The position numbers and the translations under genes were made by a program. DNA of 64,000 nucleotides from Gaeumannomyces sp. JS-464 (taxonomy: Eukaryota > Ascomycota > Sordariomycetes > Magnaporthales > Magnaporthaceae). The DNA lies in assembly GCA_002197995.1 (NCBI GenBank), contig NGZR01000002.1, forward strand, positions 1,984,001 to 2,048,000. The letters are read 5' to 3'. Shown here in pieces: positions 11,474-22,894 of the stretch. The notes beneath the pieces were generated by a model. It saw only the letters and a list, made by a program, of their open reading frames with translations. It did no database searches and was not told the DNA's origin. The stretch's first letter is position 1, and every line of letters starts with the position of its first letter.

Positions 11474-11903
11474 TTTTTAAAATACTGTCAAGCCACATAA
11501 CAGGTTTTTTCCCATAAAAAAACGAGGTCGGCACAAAGGTTCCAACAACCAGTTCCATTTTTAACCTTTAAAAACTCTACCCACTATTAAGCTACCTACT
11601 TAAACAGGGCTCACGCCTTTCGAGCCACCGCATTAGCACCAGTCGACCCGTGCCAGATCATTGGTACAGCTTGTTCAGCATTTTAAAGCTCTTTCCGGGC
11701 GCCAATCCTTTTAAAAAGCGAAGCAGCTTGCTGCTTATTGCGCTTTGCCCTTAAACCATTACCAGCAAGTCGCCTGGCCAGTTTTGACATCTTTAATAGA
11801 TGTGCGTACTTTTGCAAGTATTATGCTGTATACGAATAAGGCTTACATTTTTGCACTATGGCATACCAGATTAACACGTCGTTCTCCGTGTCTTTCCGTC
11901 ACG

Positions 11904-12830
11904 ATGCCTAGAATTTTGCAAATGCCAAACGAAATCCTCGGCGCAATCTTCGCCCACGTTAACGATGTACGAGAGTTACGGCTCGTCTGTACAAAGTTCA
12001 GCCAAATCGCCGCCGAATATCTAATTACCAAAGTCATCGTCCGCCCTATTGGAGACTCTTTAAACCGATTGGCAAAAATCTCATCCCATCCAGCAATACG
12101 GAGAGGTGTCCAAGAAATCCAGGTCCAGACATTCGGGTTTGCGCCGGAAGTTTCCGACCTGGAATTTTTCCGTGGCCTATGGCCTACCAGGAGCGAACTT
12201 TGGACCCCTAGGGTATATGAGGGTGTCAGCAAAATCCTTGGGTACCCCATTGGCAACCCAGAGGAGTTTGTTCACAAGATGGCGGTATATATGTCTCGGC
12301 TGCCCAGAAATCTCACTCTTAAAATCCGCGATCATCAGACTGGAAAGACGGACGAGGAGCTTTACTTGAAGTACCTCGTGTCAAAGCACCCGAAGCCACC
12401 AAAAGGGCACCGCAGTACTCAAGGTGCAATCACCCACCTCGCACATATGTACAAAAAGGCGGCGGGCAGATGGCCTGCCAACGGGGAGGGCGCTTTCGCC
12501 CAAGCCGTTTGCGTGGACCTTCCCGCCCGTCTTTTCCGCCGAGGAAAGCCCATCGCCGAGTATCGCTTCGTCATTGTGTCCCCGTTTACGCGGGAGGCCC
12601 TCGAGCAGGCGCTGCCAGCTGACGGCGAAGACGAGACACTAGCGCAGCTGGTATCAGATTTCCAGCTGGCGATGCAGGCGGCCCGACGCGCTACGCTCGA
12701 GGAGCGGCCAGACAGGCCTCGGATGCAATGCAATCAGGCAGTGCCAATGCCTCAACTCGCCAACATGGGGAAGTTCGAAGACATCCTGGTGGACTTCAAG
12801 GTTAATAGGATGTGCTTGGGCGATAAATAG
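11904..12830 (+). CDS. F-box-like protein lying between the two inverted element copies
   Basis: 308-residue protein starting MPRILQMPNEILGAIFAHV. This matches the F-box opening (LPxEIL..IF), followed by VNDVRELRLVCTKFSQIAAEYL. F-box proteins recruit substrates to SCF ubiquitin ligases, and fungal genomes hold many fast-evolving copies. The ATG at 11904 is preferred over the upstream in-frame ATG at 11745 because the F-box begins there. The first half is AT-richer. From about codon 160 (KHPKPPKGHRSTQGA onward) the composition is GC-rich and the sequence unlike the first half, suggesting a fusion or a newer exon. A decayed second copy of the 12168-12320 segment occurs at 34131-36150. The gene sits in a 1.48 kb island between inverted repeats and has no premature stop. 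Confidence 0.6.
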   Translation: MPRILQMPNEILGAIFAHVNDVRELRLVCTKFSQIAAEYLITKVIVRPIGDSLNRLAKISSHPAIRRGVQEIQVQTFGFAPEVSDLEFFRGLWPTRSELWTPRVYEGVSKILGYPIGNPEEFVHKMAVYMSRLPRNLTLKIRDHQTGKTDEELYLKYLVSKHPKPPKGHRSTQGAITHLAHMYKKAAGRWPANGEGAFAQAVCVDLPARLFRRGKPIAEYRFVIVSPFTREALEQALPADGEDETLAQLVSDFQLAMQAARRATLEERPDRPRMQCNQAVPMPQLANMGKFEDILVDFKVNRMCLGDK

Positions 12831-13164
12831 TGTTCTGGGAGTGGCGTTACACTAGCAAGAACCGGGAGCTGTTATGTCACCAGCTTTACACGAAGCAATC
12901 CAGCCTTTGAGCTGCATACCATGTATTTATCACTTTTAAGGCTTAATTAATAAGGCTTTATCGGGGAACACACCTTTTTTGCTATTGGCACGTACCCTTT
13001 TCCATTTTTGGCCTATGCGCCCCCTGTGTTATCCGATGCCGAAACCCCGCAAATTCGCCGGGAATCCCCATAATTTAACATTTTTTATGCATTTTAAATC
13101 GTTTTCCGTGCATTTTTTTTGTAGCATAATAACCAATTACTATAAACGAAATTATCGCGATTTC

Positions 13165-13275
13165 GAGCGACGACGAGGCTAATAGCCCTTTGCAACGAGG
13201 CTAATAGCCCCTTTGCAAACGAGGCTAATAGCCTTTGCAAACGAGGCTATTAGCCCTTTTGCAAACGAAGCCGCC
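13165..13275. repeat. Minisatellite inside copy B
   Basis: Tandem units of about 24 bp, GCAAACGAGGCTAATAGCC with small length changes, repeated about four times. This is the complement of the array at 11155-11262. Confidence 0.7.
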
Positions 13276-15359
13276 GGTCCCGCGCTTTAGGACGGGCGGC
13301 TTTAAATTAGGGAGTTTACCGCGGTACTTTTTACCTTTTACCTTACCTTTTAAAGCCTCGTCGATGCTTTTAACCCGTGGTTATTTTAACAAAACGAGCT
13401 TGTAATTACCGCACGCACGTTTAAAAATAGCGAGGGTTTGCTAAAAAAAAAGCGCTTTTTTCTGCTTTTTTAAACAAAAAAACCGGCTTTTCCGAAGGTT
13501 GCGCAACCGGTCCCGGACCTTTTAAATTGCTAACTGCCCGTAAAGGATCATTTTGCAAAGGTTTAAAGCTAACGAAAACCTTTAAAACGTTTAAATAATT
13601 AACTTTAAGTACGAAAGCCACGGCCCGAATTAAAGTATTGCTACGGAAACTACCGCTTTCGCTTCCCAAATTACGGAACGGTAATGAAAGCTTTTGCGCC
13701 TTTTTTTCGCCAACTTTACGATACGTACGCGTGCGATTTTTAACTTTTTACGGCGGCGATACTTTACCGGGTTTTAGCAACTTGCTATTTTATACCGTTA
13801 GCGAGCCGTTTAAAAGAAAAAAAAACGTTAAAGGGTATTAACTTACGGCCGTTTTTTTACGGTTTTTCGACGAGCTTATAATAGCGTTTAAAGATTTTAA
13901 CCTTTAAGATTTCCTTATAAAAAGCTAAAAAAGCATTGCAACTTTCCGGAGCGCGGTTTCGATATACGATTAAATCGTTTTTATTTTTCGTGCCGGCTCG
14001 CGCTGCTTTTAAATTAACGTTATTTATAAAACTAACCGGCATAATATGCATTTGTTTACGGCGGTAATTATTACTAACGAACGTATAACTTTGCCGGTTT
14101 TTTAAACTTTAATTGCAAATAAAACCGAGGTAACTTTTGCGTAGGTTTTTTTTATTTTCCGCGATTTTTTTAATAAAGTTTAAATTCCGGCCCCCGAAAT
14201 TATTATTACCGACGGGGATAATCGCTTTCGTAGCGCCGCTTTAAACGCGTTTCCTTTTTACACGTTTTATTATACGTTTACCATATTAATTTTAACGTAG
14301 TTTTACATATTAAAAAAAAATGGAATAAAATTGCGGCTGCTAAAAAGGCTGGAAAGGTGGCGAAAAATATTTCCGATAAATCGAATTGTAAAAATCCGAA
14401 AGCAGGCCCGGGCATTAACAAAGCTATTAATAAAGCTAATACGAAAAACTTTTAAACTTTTACAAATAGCTACCAAATCGTTAAATCGGCGTAAGGCTTT
14501 AATAAATACTAACACTTTTTTAACGACGTTAAACATACCCGGGCCGGCTTTTTTGCCTTTTAAAAGCACGTCGTTTATACGCCAACTTTTAAAACTTATA
14601 AAAAGGTTTAAACCGCTTTTTAAATGCAATTTTACAAGCAGGAAACCCTGCTTAACTACTTGTAACGGTCCGTTTGGTTAATAAAGCGGCAATAAGTTTA
14701 TTGTTATATTAAATATAACCCTACCAACGGGTTTATTACCACGGCACCTTCGAAATTAAATTACGGGTTTTTTTAAAACCTACGGCCTTTTTGCGAAAGC
14801 AACTTTATTACAGGTTGTAAAAGCTACTTTAACGTAAACGAATTACCGGATCGCGGCTTTTAAAGCGGCCCAGCAAGCTTTCGAGGTTAAAATCCGCTGG
14901 GATTATTACGGGAGGTTATAAGCAAAGCAATTACCTTTACGTGCCTTTTTTTAATGCCTTAATCTCCTTAATTAAATACATAAGCGTGCGTTAACAACGT
15001 TACCCTTCCAATTGCATTTTAACGGCCTTCTTTTACCTTTTTGCACGCGCGCTACGCGTAAGCAGTACGGCCTGCCCTGCTTTTACGAGCTTTTAAATTT
15101 GCATAACGCCTAACGAGAGAATTTTAACTTTCCGGGCTTGCAAATCGACTTTGTAAGCCGCTTTTGGCTGCGAAAAGGTAACCGGAATACGAAAGATCCC
15201 TTACTCCGGGTTACAAATCCGGTAGGCAATTACAAAGGCCGTCCTCGAAAGTCCGGCCCCTTTGGTAACGAGGGGCCGGCGCGGCGCCCACGCAGTACCC
15301 GCACGGGTATCCGTGCCGGCGCCAAGCGAAACCTTTCGCAACACGAACAAGGGCCTTCC

Positions 15360-15812
15360 TATTACGACCAAAAGGCACAAAGGTGCGCCCGCAAAAAGGG
15401 GCGGCACAGGAAAAAGGGAAAGGCATTACCCCGCACTCCTTTATTACGTAACCTGGGTCGTTAATATATCCGAAGCGGATATATTAGGGAAGGGTGATAT
15501 ATTTAATATGTTTATATTAAATATATTAATTTAAGGACGGGGATATGTTTAATATGTTTATATTAAATATATTAATCCGTCGCGCGAAACGGGTGGTTAC
15601 TATAAAAAAAAATGGTTTCCTTTTTGTTATAAATAGCTTTAACTAAAACTTCGGTATTAATTAACCTAAATTAGCTTTAAAGCACCTTTTTGAATAAGCA
15701 ATTAAACTATTGTTACCGAGTTACCTAATTCCTTTAAAAATCCCTAACTAGCGTATTATTTTAACGCCTTTTTTAAATGCTTTACTTTAAAAGCAAAAGC
15801 TTATTTGTAACA
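15360..15812 (+). repeat. 5' LTR of the gypsy element
   Basis: 453 bp, starting TATTACGAC and ending TTTGTAACA. The ancestral ends were probably TGTTAC...GTAACA, with the G changed to A by RIP. It contains AT-rich direct repeats with TTTAATATGTTTATATTAAA near 15505 and 15550. Confidence 0.88.
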
Positions 15813-15989
15813 TTTTAACTAATTTTATTTAGCATTTACTGGAAGTACGAACAGTACGATAATAGCGATTTTAGGAGCTAGTAAAACAGCGCTTACGGCT
15901 AATTTCGATTACGGTAGCGTAACTTACACTACCGCTAATGCTTTTAACCTTTTTTAGCTTATAATTAAAAAATTATAATAAAATAAGGA

Positions 15990-16830
15990 CAAACTAGCCG
16001 AAGCCGAAATTAAAACGACCGGAATCGACGGACAGCCGAAACCCACGGTGCTTACGTATAAATTCCCCATATTTAACAAATACGATGGAAAAAAGGGAAA
16101 GCTAAGGATTTTCTTTACCGAATGTAAAAGGTACTTCCTATTTTATTAAGCCTATTTCGAACGAGAAAAATAAAAGGTTATTTACGCCGTTACGCGTTTA
16201 AATGGTAAGGTTAAAAACTGGTTCGAACCTATATGGGCGGATTATTTAAAAGGATACGACGAGTTCGGCGAGGATATAAAGGTCGTATTTGCCAATTTTA
16301 ACCGGTTCGGAAAAAAAATCGCTAAAATGTTCGGATAAATCGACGAAAAAAAAAGTGGCCGAAAGGGAGTTATTTTAACTTCGGCAAAAAGGAGCAGCGT
16401 TAATTTACGTTTTAAAGTTCCAGCGATTCGTTAATAAATTTAATTGGATTAAATAAATTAAAATTACCCATTTTTACAATGGCTTACGGGATAATGTAAA
16501 AAACGAAATGGCTAAAGTTAAATAACCAAAAGCTTTCGCCGAATACGTTATTACGGCCGTTAGGATTAGCGATAAGCTATACAAACGAAAGCTGGAAAAA
16601 AAGGGCCAATAATTTAAAACTATAGTGTAAAGTAAAGCTAATTAAAAAAAGGCTAAGCAATAACAATCGATAGCGTCGGGGATACATTTTAAACTTATGA
16701 ACCTTAATACGGGAGCTACGCATTAAAAGAAAGTCCGGTTTTAAAATCCTAAAAACGGGAAATGCTTTAAATGCGGCCAATTAAGCTATATAAAAAAAAA
16801 CTGCCCGTAACGTAACGAACGCTAAATAGC
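15990..16830 (+). pseudogene. gag remnant with zinc knuckle
   Basis: Broken frames include KFPIFNKYDGKKGKLRIFF, then AVTRLNGKVKNWFEPIW, which match the fungal gypsy Gag capsid region. Near 16763-16803 there is CFKCGQLSYIKKNC. The CX2CX4HX4C zinc knuckle is complete except that His reads Tyr (CAT to TAT). Several in-frame TAA/TAG codons prevent translation. Confidence 0.75.
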
Positions 16831-18029
16831 GGTAACCCGGAGGGCGGAAAACAGGGAAAACGATAACCTGTGCCCCGGGGTAGCGTTTAGCTGGATTTTT
16901 TATTATAAAAACTCGTGCTTAATGCATTAGTTTAACAAAAACGCATTAAAATGGTACCTTTAAAAAAGGGTGGCTATAATACGTAAAGGATTTAGTAAAA
17001 GCCCTATTAGGCTCGAATATAACAGTAAAAGTAAATAGCACGTTATAAACGAACTTACGAAATTCGAAAAAGAAAAAGATAACGTCGCCCGAATCGCTGC
17101 CAAAATCGAAAAAATAAGGTAAAAGTTAAACAATTCGGTATTTAAAAAGGGGTATAAAGCCTTACTTAGTGAAATTAGCAATAAGGAAAGGATTTCCTTA
17201 AATACGAACGACGAGGTTAACCACGAGCCGCTAGGCCAAACTTACTTTATAAAAAGCCACGAAAAGGAACTAAGCCCTAGTTAAACGATTCGGGCGTTCG
17301 ACGTTAGTAAAACGTACATTTCGCTTAGGTTTTTTAAAAACGACCAATGGTTTTAGGATTAGCTTAAACCATTTGGAGGGGTAATACGCGAAAAACCGGC
17401 CTACGGCGATAATGGCTAATTTTTAGATTGGTTTTAGGATAATTAAATCGTAACGTACCACGGAAAACCTTACGACGAAACCCCGGAAGTGGAACGACGG
17501 GACGCGAAGGGATATCCGCTCGATTACTTAAATTTGGATCCCGACTCGATAAAATATGTCGAACTTTTTTAAGCAAAATGCATATAAAATAAATGCTAAT
17601 AATATTTAACGGCTAAATTAAAAACCGACTTTTTCTTTAAAAAGAATAGTAAAAGGCCGGTTAGGCATTTAAAGCGAAAGTGGCAATTCCCGAAATGGAA
17701 GCTTAAAACGGTGGATTTCCAATAAGTTATAGCCACTTTCGCGCCGTTATTAAAATACTTTATATTATGCATATTAAAAATCCTAATATACCATAACTAT
17801 GGAAAGCTAAAGTGTAAAGTGCATATGGAAAAAAAAGCAAAGGTTTAAACCAGTAGGTTTACCTGGTCCGAAATGCTTGCAAATAAGGGAAAAGCATTTT
17901 AAAAAGCAAAAAATTAAGGAATTTACCCGAAATAAAAGCACGGCGTAAAGTATAATAACGAATAAAAACCCTAACCGTTATAAATATTAATTAATATTAA
18001 TATTTAATAGTTATGCTATTGCATAAAAG

Positions 18030-21000
18030 AAAAAGGCTAAACGCTTTAATCGATAGCGGGGCTTAAAGCAATTACCTTTCGCTAAAAGTAACGAAAAAGT
18101 ACGGCATTCCAATATAAAGGAAATAAAAACCGTATAGCTTAAAAACTATAAAAAGGAAACCAATTACGTTTAACAATGGTTTTATCGATAAAAAAACCGA
18201 TTATTTTAAATTTCGATGCTAACAGAAAATTTTTTAAATAATTCTGGACGTTATAAATATAAAAAAGGTAAATGTGATTTTAAAAATCCTTTAGTTTAAA
18301 AAGCATAACTTACGAATAAATTAAACCACCGGTTAGGTTTAATAAAAAGAGCTATTAGCAATCGAGGAAGTTTAAAAGTTACGAGCCCCGGATAATGCGT
18401 AAACGATATTACTAAAAGCAGCTATAACGATAGTAAAATAAAGCAATTAGCTTAAAAAGTTAGCAGTAATAAATTCGCGATTATTTAATAGCGATATCGA
18501 TTAAAACGAACGAACAAAACTCGTCGCTTAAATAAAAAACGTTCCGGAAAAGTACCATAAGTATTGGAGGTTATTTAGGAAAACTTTAACAACCGGACTT
18601 TTGAAATATAAGCCGTTCGATTTTAAAATTAAGTTTAAACTAAAAGCATAATTTAAATACCAAAAACTGTATTAGTTTAGCTTTTAATAGTAAAAAGTGT
18701 TAAAAAAACAGCTGGAAAAGGATTTACGAAAGGGATTTATCCGACCTTTTAATTCGTTAATAGAATACGGAATTTTTTAAAAACCAAAAAAAAATGGGAC
18801 GGATTAAATATATATCGATTACCGCCTATTAAACGAGGCCACCGTAAAAGATCGGTATTTTTTACCTTTTATTAACAAATTAAAAAATATGTTCGGGAAA
18901 GCCTAATATTTTACGGCTTTAAACTTACGCAAAACTTATAGCCTATTACGAATTAAAAAAGGCTAAAAATGGTTAATAGCTTTTAAAATAAAACTTGGGT
19001 ATTACGAGTTTTTAGTAATAACTTTCGGTTTTATTAATACGCCAGCTATGTTTTAAAAAATAATTAACCACGTATTACGCGAACATTTTAGGGTTTTCGT
19101 ACTCGCGTATTTGGATAATATTTTAATCTTTTTAAAAATAATGGAAAAATATAAGGAATACGTTTATAAAATGCTTTAAAAGCTGCTTAACGCAAAGCTT
19201 TTAATTAAGCCAGAAAAATGCGTATAGCACACCTAAAAAATTACATTTTTAAAATTCGTAATTACATTAGGATAAATTGCGATAAACCTTAAAAAAATCG
19301 AAAAAATAAGAAATTGGCCCGTATTTAAAAACGTTAGGGAAATACGAGGGTTTTTTAATTTCGTAAACTTTTATAAAAGGTTTATTTAAAAATGCAGCAA
19401 AAAGGTAGCACCATTTACGAATTTTACCAAAAATAACACCCAATTTTATTAAGGGAAATAAAAATAAAAAGCTTTCGAAATACTGCGGAACGCAATAGTA
19501 TAAAAACTAATATTAATATTACCAAACCTAAAAAAACCATTTAAGGTTAAAACCGACGCGTTGGATTATGCGATCGAAGGATAATTCGGATAACGAAACG
19601 ATTAAAAAAGGCTGCACTCGTATGCTTTCTTTTCGCAAAAACTTAACGGATTTAAATTAAACTACCAAATCCATAATAAAAAACTTTTCGCAATTATTCG
19701 AGCTTTCGAAAAATGGCGCCCGTATTTATACGGAATAAACTATTAAATCGTGGTATATACGATTATAAAAACCTATTACATTTTATTACGAGTAAAAACC
19801 TAAATAAAAACAAATCCGGTAAAGCGAGTTTTTCCAAAATTATAACATCCGAATCGAATACCGAAAAAGATCGGAAAACGGTAAAGCGGATGCCTTTAGC
19901 CGCTAATTAAACCACGAGGTTAATACATTAAAATAAACTCGTATAATTTTAAAAATTTAATAGATTTTTGGTTCCGGCTTAGCGGATATTAACTAAAACA
20001 AAAAGATAGGAAAAATAAACCTTTGGAAAAATCCTATAAATCTATAAATAGTTAGCTTATAAATATTAAGGAATAACCAAAACCTGGAAACGCTTTCGGC
20101 AATATTACGAGTTTATAAAAACCCGCGCTAAAATATAAAAAGCAATTAAAAATTGTAAAAGCTATGCGAAAAACAAAGCCAGCAAATATAAGCTTTATAA
20201 GCTATTGCAACCTTTGCCGGCGTTTAATAAGGTATAGTAAAAGTTACTATAAACTTTATCGTTAAACTTTTTAAATCGAAAAAGCTTTTAACGAATATCC
20301 AATATAATAGCATTTTAATAATGGTAAATAAACTTACTAAATACGCTTTATTTTTACCTTATAAAAAAAACAGTAATGCTAAAAAATTGGCATATACCTT
20401 TATTAAAAACGTAATAACGGAATACGGAACGCCGAACCGCTTAATTACGAATAAAAATAAGCTATTTATAAGCAAGTTTTAAAAAGGACTTACGATTAAT
20501 TTAAAAGCAAAGCACTCCTTATTAACTGCTTATTATCCGCAAACGGATAAATAAATAAAACGGACATAAAATAGTACTTACGGTATTACGTTAATTATAA
20601 ACAAAATAATTGGGTATAATTACTTCTTATAGCGCAATTCGCGTATAACAATTTAATGCACGAAAGCATAGGAATTATACCGTTTTACGCAAGCTACGGG
20701 TTTACATTTACGGCTAAAAAACTTAAAGCGAAAAAGCACGCTTTTACAGCAGGAATACAAGTAAAAAAGCTTATTAAATTGCATAAATAACTTTAAAAAA
20801 AGCTCGAAAAATTACGACAAAATATATCCACCTAAATAAACAAAAAAAGGATCGAAAAACCGACTTTTAAAAAAAGGGATAGCGTTTATCTTTTTTAACG
20901 CAATATTAAAACAAAACGACCAAGCGATAAGCTAAACTACAAAAAATTGGAACCTTTTAAAATGCTAAGAAAAATTTCAAACGTTAATTATAAACTCCAA

Positions 21001-21290
21001 CTACCACTAACTATAAAATCCCACCCGGTTTTTCACGTTTCCCTATTCGAATTAGCACCGCTAAGTTTTAAAAGCAACGAATTAATAAAAGTTAAAGCAA
21101 AACAAAATACGAAATCGAGGAAATCCTAAACGAGGATATAATCGACGGAACTAAGCATTACCTAGTTAAATGGGTGGGGTACGGAATTAAAAAAAGCATT
21201 TGGGAAAAAAAAGCTAACTTTAAAAAAGCGTTAAAAGCTTTGAAAAAGTATTAGCGAAAAGCCTTAAGGAAAGAATTAACCCTTATGCCG
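18030..21290 (+). pseudogene. pol remnant: protease, RT, RNase H, integrase, chromodomain
   Basis: Protease: ALIDSGA followed by SNYLS at about 18042-18082. Reverse transcriptase: DYRLLNEATVKDRY at about 18817, then VLAYLDNILIFL at about 19100, where the catalytic YLDD has become YLDN (GAT to AAT), then REIRGFFNFVNFYKRFI. RNase H: KTDALDYAIEG at about 19550. Integrase: LLTAYYPQTDK near 20520-20550, the usual HPQTDGQ block with His to Tyr. C-terminus: HPVFHVSLFELAP at 21025-21060, then a chromodomain, YEIEEILNEDII with HYLVKWVGYG, at about 21108-21200. Many TAA/TAG codons interrupt every part. In life the polyprotein reverse-transcribes and integrates the element; the chromodomain steers it to heterochromatin. 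Confidence 0.85.
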
Positions 21291-21387
21291 GAATTCGAAT
21301 TGCGATTCGGAATACCCGCACTAAAAATAAGCTTACTAATCCGAAGCAAAGCTAAAAGGTTAAAGTTCGGGTTAACCCAGGATCGGC

Positions 21388-21624
21388 CTAGCTCGGGGAT
21401 AGCGGAGGAAGTTCGGGAGCTGGTAAAACGGAAAGCCCGGAAAAAGCTAACGTAGCCGCCTTTTCGGCCTCCTCCCGCTCGATACGCTTTAGCTTTTCCA
21501 CGGAATTAATACCACGGCGAATCGCTCGCGTAAGCTTTTCGCGCCATTGTTTTTTTTGCTTTCGCAAACGGTTAATTTTGGTAAAGGAAGCCCGCAATTC
21601 CGTTTTCGCAGTTTTTAACTCCAT
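21388..21624 (-). CDS. Antisense basic coiled-coil ORF near the 3' LTR of the gypsy element
   Basis: A 78-codon frame on the strand opposite pol, between the chromodomain and the 3' LTR. It is charged and helical (KQKKQWREKLTRAIRRGI, then VEKLKRIEREEAEKA), with heptad-like spacing. Antisense ORFs of this basic type are seen at the same place in other fungal gypsy elements, from general knowledge rather than a search. It has no stop codon although flanking pol is full of them. It is short and could be chance; no function is proposed. Confidence 0.35.
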   Translation of the reverse strand: MELKTAKTELRASFTKINRLRKQKKQWREKLTRAIRRGINSVEKLKRIEREEAEKAATLAFSGLSVLPAPELPPLSPS

Positions 21625-22005
21625 TTCCGCGCGAAGGTGTTAAAAATTATAATATTGGAAATGCTTAAAAGCAAGGCTTAAAATGTCGCATCGAAAACGC
21701 TTTTAGCGAATACACCTTTCGCAGCGAAAGTGGTTTGCAGGAAAAGCGTTACACCGAAAAAAACCGTCAGCCTCGCAATTTAAATAAAAAGGTATAAAAA
21801 TAGCAGTACGAATAATAGAAAAAAAACGTTATTACGACGGACGGTCGAAATTGTAAATAACGCAGGTTTCCGCTTTCGAACCCGACTAAACATTTTGTTA
21901 AATAAAAAGGTTAGCAATTAGTAAGGAAGGAAAGTATTTACTATTAATAAAAGGAAAGGGAAAAAGGCGTGGCTAAAAGGATTTAATTTGGAAGGGGAAA
22001 CCTAA

Positions 22006-22455
22006 TATTACGACTAAAAGGCATAAAAGTGCGCCCGCAAAAAAGGGCGGCACAGGAAAAAGGGAGGGGCATTGCCCCGCACTCCCTTATTACGTAACCT
22101 GGGTCGTTAATATGTCCGAAGCGGATATATTAAAAAAAGGTATATATTTAATATGTTTATATCAAATATATTAATTTAAAAACGGGGATATGTTTAATAT
22201 GTTTATATTAAACATATTAATCCGTCGCGCGGACGGGTGGTTACTATAAAAAAAATGGTTTTTTTCCTATTATAAATAGCTTTAACTAAAGCTTCGGTAT
22301 TAGTTAACCTAAGTTAGCTCCAAAGCACCCCCTCGGATAAGCAATTAAATTACTGTTACCGAGTTACCCAGTTCCTTTGAAAATCCCTAACCAGCGTACT
22401 GTTTTAGCGCCTTTCTTAGGTGCTTTACCCTAAAAGCAAAAGCCTGTTTGTAACA
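22006..22455 (+). repeat. 3' LTR of the gypsy element
   Basis: 450 bp, closely similar to the 5' LTR, with differences that are mostly C/T and G/A transitions. It is preceded by a purine tract (21991-22000) and followed by the target duplicate CTTCC. Confidence 0.88.
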
Positions 22456-22894
22456 CTTCCTACGGCAGGCTAACGAGGCGGAAAGGCCCTATGCTTACTT
22501 TCGGCACCCCCTTTTGCTTTTAACGCCGGCCGCCCTGCCTTACGGTCGGCCGGGAGGGCTTTCGCGCCCTTCCAGCGCCTGCGCCGGCATTTAACGAGTT
22601 TTTTAATCCTTTTACGAGTTTTTAGGCACCTTTGTAGCCCTAGATAAACGGCCTTAACGCCGTGCCCTTGCACTTTTCCATGTAATTTGGCGGTTTAACA
22701 CCGCGTTTTTGATCGTTTATTAATAATTTGCTCGTGGCGATAACTTTTATTTGCTTCCCTTCTGTTAATTGAGCCCCTGTTTGCATTAAAGCCTATGTTC
22801 GTTTGTGTGGGTGCGCCATAAAAAAGTCCATGCGCACCGATATCGGGGTGGGGGTGGTGCCAATAGCAAAAAAGGTGTGTTCCCCGATAGAGCC

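Larger units (their letters stand above)
15360..22455 (+). mobile_element. Ty3/gypsy chromovirus LTR retrotransposon, heavily RIP-mutated
   Basis: Complete 7.1 kb element: 5' LTR 15360-15812, internal gag-pol on the plus strand, polypurine tract GGAAGGGGAAACC just before the 3' LTR at 22006-22455. The 5-bp target duplication CTTCC is found at 15355-15359 and 22456-22460. Domain order read from the decayed frames is zinc knuckle, aspartic protease, reverse transcriptase, RNase H, integrase, chromodomain. That is the Ty3 order of chromoviruses. Stops are dense (TGG and CAA codons turned to TAG/TAA). The zinc-knuckle His is now Tyr and the RT YLDD box now reads YLDN, both single RIP-type transitions. 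The element is therefore dead. It is nested in copy B of the inverted-repeat element, so it arrived later. Confidence 0.92.
12954..22894. mobile_element. Unclassified terminal-inverted-repeat element, copy B (inverted, interrupted)
   Basis: Same element as copy A, in the opposite orientation. It begins GGCTTTATCGGGG at 12954 and ends with the complement of GGCTCTATCGGGG at 22894. It is split by a complete gypsy retrotransposon at 15360-22455. With the insert and one target duplication removed it is about 2.84 kb, matching copy A (2.81 kb). The join is explicit: CGAACAAGGGCCTTCC before the insert continues as TACGGCAGGCTAACGAGG after it. Copy A's complement reads through the same point uninterrupted (near 9100-9130). 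Its interior has many stop triplets and no recognisable transposase. Confidence 0.75.

Noticed and set aside
11155..13275. CRISPR-like spacing of repeats
   Set aside because: Units are contiguous with no unique spacers, and the organism is a fungus; it is a minisatellite.
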